Virus record (IMG/VR): IMGVR_UViG_3300034108_001023
Location: 1-39,236 of that record
From: a virus
Reading direction: 5' to 3' (one strand)
Length of the DNA stretch: 39,236 bases
A program made the translations under genes and the position numbers. Under the pieces are notes generated by a model, which saw only the letters and a list, made by a program, of their open reading frames with translations, ran no database searches and had not been told where the DNA came from. Numbering within the stretch: the stretch's first letter is position 1; every line of letters starts with the position of its first letter. Below are positions 31,661 to 39,232 of the stretch, in pieces.

Positions 31661-31986
31661 GCCGGGTTGAAGTCTACTGCCGCGGAGGTTGGGTTGCCGC
31701 TCCACCGCTCCAGATTGGCGAACACCGAGAACGACATCGCAATGGCACTGTGCTGCACGCCGGCTGGGACGGGCTTAGACCATCCGCAGTGGTAGCTGGT
31801 GACGTGCTTTGATTTGCCTCCCATTATCCAACGCATGGTCCCGAGGATGTGGATGATCCGCGAATCAAACTGACTGTGGGAGTGCGCCGGGATCAGCTCT
31901 CCAGCGGGGCAAAACCAGACCTCAAGCTGCCATCGGAACAACCGAAAGAGCCTGATTCCTGTGCATCGCTGGAACTTGATGATCAC
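31657..31986 (-). CDS. Cupin-like protein (109 aa)
   Basis: GTG at 31986 overlaps the upstream stop (GTGA). The centre has WFCPAGELIPAHSHSQFDSRIIHILGTMRWIMGG, the G-x5-HxH and downstream strand layout of a cupin metal-binding barrel, and a later PVPAGVQHSAIAM (second His). Small cupin-like proteins occur beside the tail genes of other podovirus-like phages. The substrate is unknown. The protein may be a structural jelly roll rather than an enzyme. Confidence 0.55.
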   Translation of the reverse strand: MIIKFQRCTGIRLFRLFRWQLEVWFCPAGELIPAHSHSQFDSRIIHILGTMRWIMGGKSKHVTSYHCGWSKPVPAGVQHSAIAMSFSVFANLERWSGNPTSAAVDFNPA

Positions 31987-32324
31987 AAAGATGACGCAAG
32001 GCCTTTAAGGCCAGCACCAGCGGCAGACGCTGCTCCGGTGAGATTACTTCCGGCAGCCTTGATGCCACCACCAATAGCCTCAAGCGCCTTGCCTTGCATC
32101 TCATCGCGCTTCTCGAAAAGGCCCTGCTTAAACGACAAGGCATCGTCGATCATGGTGTCGTCCAGTCCGAGGGCTTTGAGGCGCTTGCGCTGGGCTTCCA
32201 CATCTGCGGTGGTGTTCTGGAAGTTGGTCATCATGGGCGCACCGTACCCACTGCCAGGCATCATCGGCGGCTGGGGTGCGTAGCCCTGCATCATCCCACC
32301 GGGCTGCTGGTATCCGTAGTTCAT
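31983..32324 (-). CDS. Small Gly/Met/Pro-rich internal virion protein candidate (113 aa)
   Basis: ATG at 32324 overlaps the stop of the gp14-like gene. The N-terminus is low complexity (GYQQPGGMMQGYAPQPPMMPG), the middle charged and helical (VEAQRKRLKALGLDDTMIDDAL), and the C-terminus Ala/Gly-rich (IGGGIKAAGSNLTGAASAAGAGL), possibly membrane-active. The location among ejection-type proteins suggests a virion core component. No family is recognised. Confidence 0.55.
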   Translation of the reverse strand: MNYGYQQPGGMMQGYAPQPPMMPGSGYGAPMMTNFQNTTADVEAQRKRLKALGLDDTMIDDALSFKQGLFEKRDEMQGKALEAIGGGIKAAGSNLTGAASAAGAGLKGLASSL

Positions 32325-33118
32325 AGGCTGGATGCGGCAGACATACCCGCACCAATCAGTGCTGTGGTGTTGGCTGCGGAAGCAGTACGGGCAGCAAGCT
32401 GGGCCTGCTGGTTTCCACCAATCAGGTTGGCAGCGTACTGCGACTCCGGATTGAACAACTGGCCGGGGTTGAATCCTTGAGCCTGCCCGAGGAAGCCCTG
32501 AGATCCAGCAAAGGCCTGAGAAGGCCGACCAAGCACCTGTTGGAACACGTCGCCATAGACTCCTTGGGAAGCCCCGAGGGCACCCATGGCCTGCTGCTGG
32601 CGCTGTTGTTGAAGGCCGGCACCGGCCATCTGGGAGCGCACAGCCTCCTGCAGGGCACCGGACGGACCTTGGGCCAAGCCGCGGGCAGCTAGGCCGGAAC
32701 GGGTCTGCTGTTCAACCATGCGCTGTTGCTCAGGGGTCAGACGGGAACCTGCGGCCAAGCCAGACTGGGCCTGCGCGGTCAACGTATCGGCCAAGGCAGC
32801 CTGTTCCGGCGAGGCCGCCTTGATCGCAGCACGGGCTTGAGGTCCGAGTTTTTCAATGTCGGCAATGTCACCGGCCCGGGAACGGGAGCGGGCGGCCGCC
32901 TCTACCTCGCCCATCGTAGGCGCGATCTGCTCCTTGTAGAGCTGCAGGAGTTCCGGAGTGGCAGACTTGAGCAGGCCGAGCTGCAACGCCTGATACTGCG
33001 GAGCATACTTAGCCTCTGCCGCATATTTCTGCGGAGCTAGGTCAAGCTGTGCTTGCAGCGTGTCACGGGTTTCTTGGCCGTAGTTACGCGGCGCTGGAGC
33101 TTCAACTGATGTTCCCAT
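32321..33118 (-). CDS. Internal virion protein (gp14 position)
   Basis: The protein has 265 residues from ATG 33118, overlapping the GNAT-like gene by 17 bases. It is Gln/Ala-rich and helical throughout (RDTLQAQLDLAPQKYAAEAK, AALADTLTAQAQSGLAAGSR, GLQQQRQQQAMGALGASQG) with a C-terminal Ala-rich hydrophobic run (TASAANTTALIGAGMSAASSL). T7 gp14, the first protein ejected into the outer membrane, has the same size class and position between gp13 and gp15. The assignment rests on synteny and composition. Confidence 0.65.
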   Translation of the reverse strand: MGTSVEAPAPRNYGQETRDTLQAQLDLAPQKYAAEAKYAPQYQALQLGLLKSATPELLQLYKEQIAPTMGEVEAAARSRSRAGDIADIEKLGPQARAAIKAASPEQAALADTLTAQAQSGLAAGSRLTPEQQRMVEQQTRSGLAARGLAQGPSGALQEAVRSQMAGAGLQQQRQQQAMGALGASQGVYGDVFQQVLGRPSQAFAGSQGFLGQAQGFNPGQLFNPESQYAANLIGGNQQAQLAARTASAANTTALIGAGMSAASSL

Positions 33119-33518
33119 ATTTCTTGTCTGCCACCCGGTAGATCGGCATTGAGCCTTTCTTGTAGGTGGTCAGTTTGCCGTTGCGATAGCCGATAGCCGG
33201 GAGGATTGCAGCCTCCGGTCGGTCATGGAAGAACTTAGCCGCCACCGCCATGGCGAATACCGCGCAATCCGCGGCGAATTGATGCCAGTACCAGTGGTCG
33301 CCATTGGGGTCGGACTTCTGCCACTCCCAGGCCTTAGGCTCTGGACCCGTCTGACGCCAGCCTACCAGCACACCGACCACATGGTCGTCCTGGGTGGCGA
33401 TCTTGAGCGTGCCCTGCTCCGCATGGAACATGACGTAGTCCTCGACGGCCTCACGGGTCCAGCCCTTGAAGCTGTCGGGGAGCTTGCGGAGCAGGTAGTC
33501 TGTGATCTGGGGGATCAT
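33102..33518 (-). CDS. GNAT-like protein (gp13 position, 138 aa)
   Basis: ATG at 33518 shares a base with the fibre stop (TGATG). A TTG one codon earlier is an alternative. The protein is 138 residues long, the same length as T7 gp13, and lies in the same slot before the gp14-like gene. The fold looks GNAT-like: N-terminal helix and strand (TREAVEDYVMFHAEQGTLKIA), a central strand VVGVLVGWRQ, and HDRPEAAILPAIGYRNGKLT in the cofactor-loop region. A classic Q/RxxGxG/A acetyl-CoA loop is not obvious, so it may have a structural or assembly role. Confidence 0.65.
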   Translation of the reverse strand: MIPQITDYLLRKLPDSFKGWTREAVEDYVMFHAEQGTLKIATQDDHVVGVLVGWRQTGPEPKAWEWQKSDPNGDHWYWHQFAADCAVFAMAVAAKFFHDRPEAAILPAIGYRNGKLTTYKKGSMPIYRVADKKYGNIS

Positions 33519-34462
33519 CAAGTCGGCAGAATCTCCTGAAGGATCGTCTGAGATGTGGCTCTCATATAGAAGTTTTGATCCGCATCGCTAATCGACCTGT
33601 TCAAACCAAAAACAGCGCTCGCAGCCGAGCAATAAACTCTGATCCGGTACGAAATGGTGTTCGTTGTTGCTGGTGAATCCAGAAACGAGATCGCCATATT
33701 GAATTGTGTCGAACCGTCGTCTGCGTCAAATGGCGCAACCTTGGTGCCATAAATCCGGTTTGATCCCGGGCTTGAAGGGACCCCAAGCGGAGTCACAGTA
33801 GCACCGTCAACGCGCTCAAGAATGAATGCAGAAGTGTAAACGATTTCTCCGCTGAAATTAAACTGAACCAACACTTTTGAGGTGTTTGACTGAGGCGTGA
33901 TTTGTGTGGTCAGAGGTGCGATTTCAACCGCACTGGATCGGTTATTTGAGACAGTATATGTGCTTGCTGCTTCAACATTTGTAAAAGCCGTCCGAGGCCT
34001 CAATGACGTCAGAGATCCAGAAGCCAGCGTCAACCCAACCCCGACACTAATCTCCTGCGGAATGCCATTGGTTCCAGCAGATCTGCCAATCAACCGCGCA
34101 TCGGTGACGTGCTGGATCTTGGCGTAGGTGACTCCGGTGGCGGATGACGAGGAGTCGGCCAGCTTGGCCGTGGTGACAGCTCCGGTGCCGATATTAACGG
34201 TTCCGGTGGCAAACGCCAGATCGGTGGACGTCAGCGCAGTCGGACTTGCAGATGATCCAGAGGCATTGCCGACAAGCGTGCTGGCATTCTGCGCTGCCAA
34301 TGCTGTCAGCGGAACTGATCCGGAAGTGATCGACAGCGAACCGCCATCGACCGTTCCCGTGACGTCGACGTTCGGAGTACCGAGCAGGTTGAGCGTGCTG
34401 GCATCCAGCGTAGTGGATGACGTGACGGTGGTTCCCGGTGTGACAGTGACAAAGAGTGGCAT
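33518..34462 (-). CDS. Tail fibre protein
   Basis: The protein has 314 residues from ATG 34462. The N-terminal 160 residues are Ser/Thr/Ala-rich repeats with SLSITSGSVPLTALAAQNASTLVGNASG, a common fibre shaft/knob phrase, then DARLIGRSAGTNG. The C-terminal half is a beta-rich receptor-binding head (SKVLVQFNFSGEIVYTSAFILERV, ...MAISFLDSPATTNTISYRIRVY, ...LNRSISDADQNFYMRATSQTIL) of a type often found on podo- and siphovirus fibres. Lower GC in its 3' half suggests exchange. It lies between nozzle and GNAT-like genes. Confidence 0.78.
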   Translation of the reverse strand: MPLFVTVTPGTTVTSSTTLDASTLNLLGTPNVDVTGTVDGGSLSITSGSVPLTALAAQNASTLVGNASGSSASPTALTSTDLAFATGTVNIGTGAVTTAKLADSSSSATGVTYAKIQHVTDARLIGRSAGTNGIPQEISVGVGLTLASGSLTSLRPRTAFTNVEAASTYTVSNNRSSAVEIAPLTTQITPQSNTSKVLVQFNFSGEIVYTSAFILERVDGATVTPLGVPSSPGSNRIYGTKVAPFDADDGSTQFNMAISFLDSPATTNTISYRIRVYCSAASAVFGLNRSISDADQNFYMRATSQTILQEILPT

Positions 34463-34465
34463 AGG

Positions 34466-37246
34466 TTAGACGTCGGTTTTGCCGTAGAGTCTGAAAGGGA
34501 TTGCGATGGATTTGACCGAGTGAATCGTCAGCGCCCCGGTGGTGGTGGTGACCACTGGCTGCATGGTAATGGAGTGGCGGCGCAGGCGAGCCTTGTGGCT
34601 GAAAGACTGCAGGATGCCGGCGCGAAACCCGGAGATGTTACACCGCAAACCGGGAAGCGTGGAGTAGTCTTCTCGGAACGGAGCGAGGAAGTTGTCGCCG
34701 GAGTTGTTGGTCGCAAAAGTGCCCGAGCCATAGGTGTAGTACGCCGTGCGGCTCTTGGTTTCATTGGTGGCCACCGTGTAGGACTCGTTCACGCCGTCGA
34801 AGTTGGCCGTGATCGAGTAGGTCGGGTTCCAAGATGACAGCTCGAACTGCAGGCCCGTCCACTGCTTGTGATCAATGTCGTTCTCCCCGGAATGGCCGCG
34901 GAAGTATACCGTGGTCGCAATCTGCTGAATGGATCCGACACGAGTGCGATCCTGCAATGCATTCAGGTCGAAGGTGTGGATGAGTCCGCTCTCATCGGCC
35001 CAGCACAGCGTGTCGGTGCCGGCAACGATGACACGGGTGTAATACCGCGGGACAAGCAGCGAGCCCTCCCAGTATCCCTCCCACGCTTGGTTCAGGAAGT
35101 TGTAGACCAGTGTGCGCTGGTTGGTTCCGTCTCCGCCTTCGACAGGCACGCTCAGGATGTAGCGATTGTTGAAGTAGGCAGCGCAGGACTTGCCCCAGTG
35201 GGCTTGGTCGATCTCTTCGATGACGTCCTGAATAGGATCGGACAGCGGGAGAACCACCGACTGACTAATGCCAAACTCGGTCTGCTTTAGGCTGATGACT
35301 CCGCGCTGACTCAGGAAGACGATATCGGAGCCCGTGGAAGCGATAGACGCCTGACTGACGCATCCAAACTCCCGGGTGACCTCAGTGAGGCGGGTGGTCG
35401 ACAAGTCGCCGTAGAGGTTCTCTACAGCGAGAATGCTGCGCTCCTTGAAAACGATCAGCGTCGTGGTGTTGAAAGGATACAGGGCCACCACAGCGTCATT
35501 GGCACCCGTGTTCAGCTTGAACTCGTTCAGGATCGGGCTGTAGTGCAGCGGGTCCAGCACGTCTGACACTGCAAGATAGTCGGGTCCGTAGAGCAGCAAC
35601 AAGCGGTTCTGGAAGTACAGCCCCTCACGTCCTGCAGGCACGTTGGCTCCGGAGGCCGATGACTTCTTGATCGTGCCGGTGATGGCGCTTGATGTGATTT
35701 CGACAAGCGTCGAAGGCATCGAAACTCCGGTTGAAGACACTGTCGGAGTCGTCGAATAAGCACCTGCACTTGTGATCGTTACGCTGGTCAATTTCCCATT
35801 CGTCAAAACGGGAGTCAAAACAGCGGGAGTTCCAGTGCCTGTTACCGTGATCGAAGGGGTCGCAATGTATCCCGATCCCTGATTGATGATCGTGACCGTA
35901 GCGACCTGAATATTTGGGCTTGTTCCGCTGGTTGTGATTGAAACCACCGCACGGCTTGCGTCGTTCAGCGAGTCGGTCTCCTCGGTTACTCCAGAGAACA
36001 GCTTCAGCGAGTTCTTATCGCTCGGGAATACGTAGTAGATTTTGTTGGTAACCGTAGCGCCGCCATTGACTACGTTTGACAGCGTCACCTGATCGCCGGG
36101 AACGAACGGATGATTTGGGACGGTAATCGTATTAGTTACGTCAGATGACGCCACGATGGCGTTTACCGATGCAATCCGGTTGAAGCCATTGTCGAGAGCA
36201 GAGACCGGAGTGCCCGATGAGTACGAGGCCTCCATGATCAGCGGCAACCCATCGTTGTAGAAGTCGCTGATGCCCTCGGTGACATCGTAGCCTGTCGTGT
36301 TGTTCGACAGCTCAAAGTAGTACCGATCCGATGACGTCAGGCCTGACCTGAGCGTGACCGGGCTGGTGCCCTGCTGGCCGCTGGCCTGCGACAGGTGCAG
36401 CGTGCAGACGCCGCCGGCCTTCACGTTGACGTACATCCCGAAGCCCTGACCAGTCGATGTGGACGAGGTCCAGAGGTTCGGTGAATTGCCGATCTGGAAA
36501 ACCACAACACGATCACCGGACTGCAGGTCGGGTGTGACATTCAAGGTCACAGTGTTGTTGCCGGTATTGACGTCGGCTCCGGTGAAGTAGTACCGAGCGT
36601 TCCCGGGGCGCAGCATGACCACAGAGTTGGTGGCCTGAATCAAACGCACCGGGCTGTAGATATCGTGCCCGTTGAGCGGGATCTCCAAATGCGACTGATT
36701 GGGACGCACGAGGTACATCTTGCCCTGTCCTCCGTCGGAAGTGCGCACCTCGTTGGTGGCAACGATCAAGGCTTGGTAGCCGGTGTCCGGATCGCGGAAA
36801 GGCAGCACACCGAGGATGTCGGTGAAGGCTGTGGTGTTGTTGTAGGACTGGATGTTGCGATTGGTCGGACCACCAGTGAACGTGATGGCTGCAGACGACA
36901 GGATCGCGTTGGAGTTGGTGTCCGAGATGCAGCGGGTGCCGTTCGGGAACACCAGCACATTGGCACTGCTGTCGGAGCAGACAATCGTTCCGTTTGGAGG
37001 CGGACTGCCGCTCACAACATCAACCTGATTCGACCCTGATGTGACCGTTGCCGAGAAGGTGTTCAGGGTCCACTTGCCGCCCCACTTGGGCTGCACAATG
37101 CCCCAGCGGTTGCGGATGTTTTGATCCTGGAATATCCGGTTGACTGCCTGACTGACAAACTGGGCGGGCAACTGGGCGGGATCAAGGCGTGAGATGACTC
37201 CCTTGAAGCCGTCGTCGACCGATATGATGTCAGGCAGGTCAGGCAT
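34466..37246 (-). CDS. Tail nozzle protein (gp12-like)
   Basis: The protein has 926 residues from ATG 37246, two bases after the upstream stop. The first 40 residues (DGFKGVISRLDPAQLPAQFVSQAVNRIFQDQNIRNRWGI) are typical of podovirus tail tubular B/nozzle proteins, and the rest is beta-rich and propeller-like. A conserved core runs GLYFQNRLLLLYGPDYLAVSD, ALYPFNTTTLIVFKERSILAV, TGSDIVFLSQRGVISLKQTE, AYFNNRYILSVPV and LVYNFLNQAWEGYW. The middle (about 400-560) carries Thr/Ser/Gly repeats that may be an insertion with carbohydrate-binding folds. It would cap the tail and open to eject DNA. Confidence 0.78.
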   Translation of the reverse strand: MPDLPDIISVDDGFKGVISRLDPAQLPAQFVSQAVNRIFQDQNIRNRWGIVQPKWGGKWTLNTFSATVTSGSNQVDVVSGSPPPNGTIVCSDSSANVLVFPNGTRCISDTNSNAILSSAAITFTGGPTNRNIQSYNNTTAFTDILGVLPFRDPDTGYQALIVATNEVRTSDGGQGKMYLVRPNQSHLEIPLNGHDIYSPVRLIQATNSVVMLRPGNARYYFTGADVNTGNNTVTLNVTPDLQSGDRVVVFQIGNSPNLWTSSTSTGQGFGMYVNVKAGGVCTLHLSQASGQQGTSPVTLRSGLTSSDRYYFELSNNTTGYDVTEGISDFYNDGLPLIMEASYSSGTPVSALDNGFNRIASVNAIVASSDVTNTITVPNHPFVPGDQVTLSNVVNGGATVTNKIYYVFPSDKNSLKLFSGVTEETDSLNDASRAVVSITTSGTSPNIQVATVTIINQGSGYIATPSITVTGTGTPAVLTPVLTNGKLTSVTITSAGAYSTTPTVSSTGVSMPSTLVEITSSAITGTIKKSSASGANVPAGREGLYFQNRLLLLYGPDYLAVSDVLDPLHYSPILNEFKLNTGANDAVVALYPFNTTTLIVFKERSILAVENLYGDLSTTRLTEVTREFGCVSQASIASTGSDIVFLSQRGVISLKQTEFGISQSVVLPLSDPIQDVIEEIDQAHWGKSCAAYFNNRYILSVPVEGGDGTNQRTLVYNFLNQAWEGYWEGSLLVPRYYTRVIVAGTDTLCWADESGLIHTFDLNALQDRTRVGSIQQIATTVYFRGHSGENDIDHKQWTGLQFELSSWNPTYSITANFDGVNESYTVATNETKSRTAYYTYGSGTFATNNSGDNFLAPFREDYSTLPGLRCNISGFRAGILQSFSHKARLRRHSITMQPVVTTTTGALTIHSVKSIAIPFRLYGKTDV

Positions 37247-37247
37247 A

Positions 37248-38171
37248 TTACCGGGAGGGCACGATTATCTGCCGCACATATTTCTCTTGCAGCGCCACCT
37301 TGTCGATCTCCTTGGTGAGTTCAGCCTCTCCTAGTTCGAGGAACTGGTTGCCTAGGTCGATCTTGCCGTCGACCCGCAGCATCTGACCGGCCGCCTTGAG
37401 GGAGCAGATCTCGCAGAACCGGTAGGGGAAGGCGTAGGCGGTGGCCTCTGCGGCACTGGACAGGAGCGGCGGTGTCTTTCGGAACTCAATCCAGACGTAG
37501 GGCAGATCGGCTGTGACCAGGATGCCGTCGTCTGTGAAGGTGTACGGTGCCTCCTGCTGGCGCCAGGTTACCCGCGGATCAATGGGCCACACTGAGAAGG
37601 TTTCGCCAATGGGTACGGCCCTTGTGGTGCCGTCGGGATTGGTCGTCTGCGAGATGTTGCGCAGGAACTTGTTCAGGCGTCCCCAGTAGGATGTGTTGGT
37701 CGGGAGAGTGCCTGCCGAGGCGGTGCCGTAGAGTTGGTAGTACTCTTGGGTCGCCGGATAGAGGACGATGGTGCCGACGGTGTACGTGGTCGTTGAGCTC
37801 CAGCTTGCGTTTCCGGAATAGGATGACTGCGCCAGCCCCCAGTATTGAGAGTTCAGCGTTCCATTGGGTCCACTGATCGTAGGCGCATTGCCGGAGCTGG
37901 ATGCACCGACGTACTGGTAGTACTTCTGCTCTACCGGGTAGTACACCACGGTTCCCTGCGAATACGTGATTGCATCGCTGTAGTTCGGAGCGAAAAACTC
38001 CTGCTGATACACCGTCTGCTCGGGCCAATCGAAGCACTCCCAGGCGCTCCTTAATGACATCGAGATGAACGTGCGGAAGAAGTTGGACTCCTCGGTCGTC
38101 AGCGTTGAGAAAACGCGCCCAGTGAGCTCACAGGCGCGTTGCAGGACGTAGTCGTAGGTGACGGTTCTCAT
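37248..38171 (-). CDS. Tail adaptor (gp11-like) with two CBM5/12-like repeats
   Basis: The protein has 307 residues from ATG 38171. Residues 1-60 are helical (YVLQRACELTGRVFSTLTTEESNFFRTFISMSLRSAWECFDWPE) and the last ~120 residues are adaptor-like, ending in helical ALQEKYVRQIIVPSR, as in podovirus tail tubular A proteins. Between them, about 64-112 and 123-164, are two repeats (TYSQGTVVYYPVEQKYYQ...YWG and TTYTVGTIVLYPATQEYYQ...YWG) with the Y-x2-G-x2-V-x-Y...W pattern of CBM5/12 chitin/cellulose-binding modules. It should sit below the portal and may bind a glycan or fibre. Confidence 0.7.
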   Translation of the reverse strand: MRTVTYDYVLQRACELTGRVFSTLTTEESNFFRTFISMSLRSAWECFDWPEQTVYQQEFFAPNYSDAITYSQGTVVYYPVEQKYYQYVGASSSGNAPTISGPNGTLNSQYWGLAQSSYSGNASWSSTTTYTVGTIVLYPATQEYYQLYGTASAGTLPTNTSYWGRLNKFLRNISQTTNPDGTTRAVPIGETFSVWPIDPRVTWRQQEAPYTFTDDGILVTADLPYVWIEFRKTPPLLSSAAEATAYAFPYRFCEICSLKAAGQMLRVDGKIDLGNQFLELGEAELTKEIDKVALQEKYVRQIIVPSR

Positions 38172-38174
38172 TGG

Positions 38175-38420
38175 CTACCAGGATTTACACGCCCAATACT
38201 TGGCGGAGAGTTTGGTGCCTGGCTCGTCACAACCATGACGGGCGCGGAATGATGCACGCCGCTCCGGGATGTGCTTCTTGATCGTCATATCCGGGTCGCC
38301 GAAACGCACGAGAGCGACCTTGTCGCCCTCCTTGGCTAGGACAGCGAATTTCTTGTTCTCGCCCGGCGTGCGCTTGGGCTTGTTGTAGCCGGAGAACTTG
38401 TTGCCCTTGTAGTTGATCAT
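38175..38420 (-). CDS. Small basic protein, DUF6321-like (81 aa)
   Basis: ATG at 38420 overlaps the lipoprotein stop (ATGA); an upstream in-frame start at 38444 is less likely. The sequence has FSGYNKPKRTPGE...FAVLAKEGDKVALVRFG and ends SFRARHGCDEPGTKLSAKYWACKSW. This 'SGYNKPKRTP ... FxARH ... SAxYWAxxxxW' pattern is a small phage family annotated DUF6321 in databases, as I recall. The biochemical role is unknown. Many Lys/Arg suggest nucleic-acid or virion contact. Confidence 0.65.
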   Translation of the reverse strand: MINYKGNKFSGYNKPKRTPGENKKFAVLAKEGDKVALVRFGDPDMTIKKHIPERRASFRARHGCDEPGTKLSAKYWACKSW

Positions 38421-38647
38421 TTGCTCTTGGGAAGTGCGTACCAACCTGCAGGAATTACCACCGTCGCAGGCCCGACCAGCTTCTTATTCTTGTCGAAGGA
38501 ATAGACGCTGGCCTTCGTGGGCGCTGCCAGCATCACCGGGTCACCGTTTGGGACCATTACCACCGTTGTCTGGCAGGCCGGGAAGATCGGCAATGCGAGC
38601 AGCCAGATCAGCCTTGAGCTTCTTCGGTGCTTTGCCGTGGTCGACAT
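38417..38647 (-). CDS. Phage lipoprotein, possible spanin component
   Basis: The protein has 76 residues from ATG 38647. It has a basic n-region (KHRRSSR), hydrophobic h-region (LIWLLALPIF) and a lipobox-like FPAC with C25, so a signal-peptidase II lipoprotein is likely. The mature part is beta-rich (VVMVPNGDPVMLAAPTKASVYSF...VVIPAGWYALPKSK). Its start lies inside the upstream GTG-start ORF in another frame. It lies next to holin-like genes, so an outer-membrane spanin or lysis accessory role is plausible but unproven. Confidence 0.6.
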   Translation of the reverse strand: MSTTAKHRRSSRLIWLLALPIFPACQTTVVMVPNGDPVMLAAPTKASVYSFDKNKKLVGPATVVIPAGWYALPKSK

Positions 38648-38711
38648 CGGGTGGTGGTGTTTGACGGATCCAGTCCAGCAGAGCCTTCAGGATCTGGTAG
38701 ATCCAGTTCAC
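38541..38711 (-). CDS. Small ORF (56 aa, GTG start) overlapping the lipoprotein gene
   Basis: GTG at 38711 overlaps the holin-like stop (GTGA) and the frame ends at 38541, overlapping the lipoprotein gene by 107 bases in a different frame. The sequence begins MNWIYQILKALLDWIRQTPPP, a Trp-rich amphipathic helix, then DVDHGKAPKKLKADLAARIADLPG. Short proteins of this kind occur between holin and lipoprotein genes in other phages as I recall. The nested layout resembles Rz/Rz1, but the first 20 residues are not a clear transmembrane segment. Confidence 0.55.
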   Translation of the reverse strand: MNWIYQILKALLDWIRQTPPPDVDHGKAPKKLKADLAARIADLPGLPDNGGNGPKR

Positions 38712-38905
38712 TCGGACTTCTTGATCTCGAGCTTCTCGGTGGCGTCCTTAGCCATGATCAAGCCGATGCCGGCAGAGATCGCGGCAATGGTGGCAGCCGG
38801 GTCGACCGAGGTGGTCGGGTCGCCGTCGAACAAGGCCTTGAGAGCCCCACCGACTGCGACGAGGATGGCTCCGATACCGGCGAGAGTTGTCTTGGTGTTT
38901 TTCAT
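38708..38905 (-). CDS. Holin-like membrane protein (65 aa)
   Basis: ATG at 38905 overlaps the stop of the preceding gene (ATGA). Two hydrophobic segments are visible, TTLAGIGAILVAVGGALKAL and TIAAISAGIGLIMAK, joined by a short Asp/Pro turn and followed by a charged tail (EKLEIKKSE). This is the size and layout of a small two-segment phage holin. It would permeabilise the inner membrane to release the endolysin. Confidence 0.62.
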   Translation of the reverse strand: MKNTKTTLAGIGAILVAVGGALKALFDGDPTTSVDPAATIAAISAGIGLIMAKDATEKLEIKKSE

Positions 38906-39075
38906 TTCTTGATGGCTTTGTAGAGGGCAACACAGGCCGCAATCAAACCAACCACGGCGGAGGCAAAACGGATCTCGTCGGTGAGCTGGGGCAGCATAGA
39001 TGCAGACGTTGCTGCCGCTGCCGTTCCCAGCGACAAGGCTAGTCCATTCGTTCCGCCGTGGTTGGTTGCGTCCAT
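38902..39075 (-). CDS. Small membrane protein, holin/antiholin candidate (57 aa)
   Basis: ATG at 39075 lies one base after the preceding stop. The protein (MDATNHGGTNGLALSLGTAAAATSASMLPQ...) ends with one clear hydrophobic helix (FASAVVGLIAACVALYKAI) and a basic tail (KK), with a weaker hydrophobic stretch near residues 10-25. It precedes the 65-residue holin-like gene, so the two may form a holin/antiholin pair. An upstream reading to 39177 in this frame overlaps the preceding gene and is unlikely. Confidence 0.55.
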   Translation of the reverse strand: MDATNHGGTNGLALSLGTAAAATSASMLPQLTDEIRFASAVVGLIAACVALYKAIKK

Positions 39076-39076
39076 G

Positions 39077-39232
39077 TTACTCGGAGGCTTTGGGTTGGGC
39101 TGCTGCGATGATGATGTCGGCCAAAGGAACGCCGACCTTGGCGTTCTGGTAGCCACCTGCCTTGATGGCGATGTCAATGAGCTGAAGCAGGCTGTTGGTC
39201 TGCTCCTGAGTCAGTGTGATGGTGATTTCCAT
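39077..39232 (-). CDS. Small unknown protein (51 aa)
   Basis: ATG at 39232 opens 51 residues (MEITITLTQEQTNSLLQLIDIAIKAGGYQNA...) ending TAA one base before the holin-like start. The segment LLQLIDIAIKAGGYQ is a recurring piece in small phage and bacterial proteins. No function is known. If the window continues past 39236 this may be part of a longer upstream reading, but the ATG is plausible. Confidence 0.5.
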   Translation of the reverse strand: MEITITLTQEQTNSLLQLIDIAIKAGGYQNAKVGVPLADIIIAAAQPKASE

